Positions 32,621 to 33,047 of a stretch of 33,047 bases of DNA are shown here, piece after piece. Source of the DNA: an uncultured Erysipelotrichaceae bacterium. Its GTDB lineage: Bacteria; Bacillota_I; Bacilli_A; RF39; UBA660. Under the pieces are notes generated by a model. The model saw nothing but the letters and a program-made list of their open reading frames with translations, was not told the origin of the DNA and ran no database searches. The stretch spans positions 1 through 33,047 of the forward strand of contig CACZTI010000085.1 of NCBI GenBank assembly GCA_902783985.1, written 5' to 3'. Made by a program: the position numbers and the translations under genes. How positions within the stretch are numbered: the first letter of the stretch is position 1; every line of letters starts with the position of its first letter.

Positions 32621-33047
32621 TTATTTAGACTTCTTTTCATTATCCAAAATCATTTGGACTTCATCAATTGATAAATTAGCTGATTTACTAATTAAATCTA
32701 GTGTTGCACCATTTTGATAAAGATTATTTACCATTTTTTTGATTCCTTGCTCAATACCTTGCTCAATACCTTGTTCGATACCTTGCTCGATACCTTGCTC
32801 GATTCCTTCTTTGATACCGTCTTCGATACCTTTTTGATGTCCATCTTGATAACCTTTATCAAAACCTACTTTTTGATGGTACTCCATATCAAGTCTTGTA
32901 ATCTCATCATTACTTAAATATAGTGGCATTCTTTCTCTTCCTGCTATTTCCTCAGCATTTTTAATTACTTTCTTCATAAAATCATCATCCTTATAAATAT
33001 CATCTTTTTCCTCTTTGTCACCACAAATTAGAAAATATAAAAGTTTA
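32621..33047 (-). CDS. Rpn-family recombination-promoting nuclease (PD-(D/E)XK), C-terminal part
   Basis: The frame runs in from the right edge; 141 residues are visible. LLYFLICGDKEEKDDIY..., AEEIAGRERMPLYLSNDEITRLDMEYHQKVGFDKGYQDG and the following GIEQGI repeats are the typical C-terminal region of Rpn / PD-(D/E)XK transposase-like proteins; the nuclease domain itself is off the window. The final segment (LISKSANLSIDEVQMIL) is the helix-turn-helix-like tail seen in this family. An internal ATG at 32977 has AAGGA 10 bases upstream and may give a separate short product. The stop is followed by the 52-bp terminator module. Rpn proteins are linked to DNA cleavage and phage defence. Confidence 0.82.
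   Translation of the reverse strand, partial: KLLYFLICGDKEEKDDIYKDDDFMKKVIKNAEEIAGRERMPLYLSNDEITRLDMEYHQKVGFDKGYQDGHQKGIEDGIKEGIEQGIEQGIEQGIEQGIEQGIKKMVNNLYQNGATLDLISKSANLSIDEVQMILDNEKKSK
32741..32836 (-). repeat. 12-bp tandem repeat coding for Gly-Ile-Glu-Gln units
   Basis: Eight imperfect 12-base units in the rpn-like frame, of type GATACCTTGCTC on the plus strand. They encode repeated GIEQ/GIED/GIKE tetrapeptides and are in frame, so unit number can change without breaking the protein. Confidence 0.9.

Noticed and set aside
32741-32836. CRISPR-like or regulatory direct repeats
   Set aside because: The units are 12 bp, contiguous without spacers, and in frame with the Rpn-like protein; they are coding repeats.
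1-33047. tRNA or rRNA genes
   Set aside because: I looked for compact GC-rich cloverleaf or rRNA-like stretches and found none; the GC-richer segments are explained by palindromes, the ORF6N leader and conserved coding regions.

Overview
The window is very AT-rich and uses the standard bacterial code: TGG serves for Trp and TGA appears as a genuine stop. Shine-Dalgarno sites of AGGAGG/GGTGA type are easy to find. The gene set points to a low-GC Firmicute (Bacilli or a gut lineage related to Mollicutes): a YlbD/YlbE pair, a GerA-type germinant receptor operon, a DUF421 (YetF-like) protein, a T7SSb-type EssC/YukD/WXG100 cluster, and BspA-type leucine-rich repeat debris. The germination and YlbD genes suggest a lineage that sporulates or recently did. 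I cannot name the genus.

Layout. 1-555: remnant of a RhuM-family gene, with an internal deletion, a frameshift and a lost C-terminus. 567-3104: mutS. 3105-3498: intergenic stretch with the tail and terminator of a BspA-like LRR gene. 3499-8076 (minus): LppM-like lipoprotein, short UvrD-type helicase, prepilin peptidase and a PilC/ComGB-like protein. 8141-8703: ylbE and ylbD. 8783-12513: a CtpE-like P-type ATPase and a polysaccharide flippase. 12657-12959 (plus): an isolated RNHCP zinc protein. 13016-18556 (minus): a compact type VII secretion operon (essC, yukD/esaB-like, two WXG100-like genes) behind a near-consensus promoter. 18630-22684 (minus): a housekeeping run of ackA, nrnA-like, engB, gpmA and a YetF-like gene. 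22777-27203 (minus): a five-gene run (exported protein, helical protein with an A9 frameshift tract at its start, DUF362, DUF3137, LemA) bounded by a promoter and a terminator. 27269-28141: an ORF6N gene with a PLD-like C-terminus, preceded by a structured leader/ncRNA with its own promoter and terminator. 28358-29530: RlmCD-type rRNA methyltransferase. 29632-32410 (plus): a gerA-type operon with shortened B and C subunits. 32621-end: an Rpn-family nuclease gene running off the edge.

The most unusual signals are: (i) two perfect 27-bp palindromes with the same 13+1+13 geometry, inside the N-terminal coding regions of the two antirepressor-like genes (RhuM remnant and ORF6N) at opposite ends of the window; (ii) the structured leader in front of the ORF6N gene; (iii) the A9 tract separating a well-placed start and Shine-Dalgarno site from a long reading frame; (iv) a 52-bp hairpin module present twice with one mismatch, 29 kb apart; (v) a possible intragenic start in the rpn gene. 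All assignments come from reading the sequence; no database search was run.
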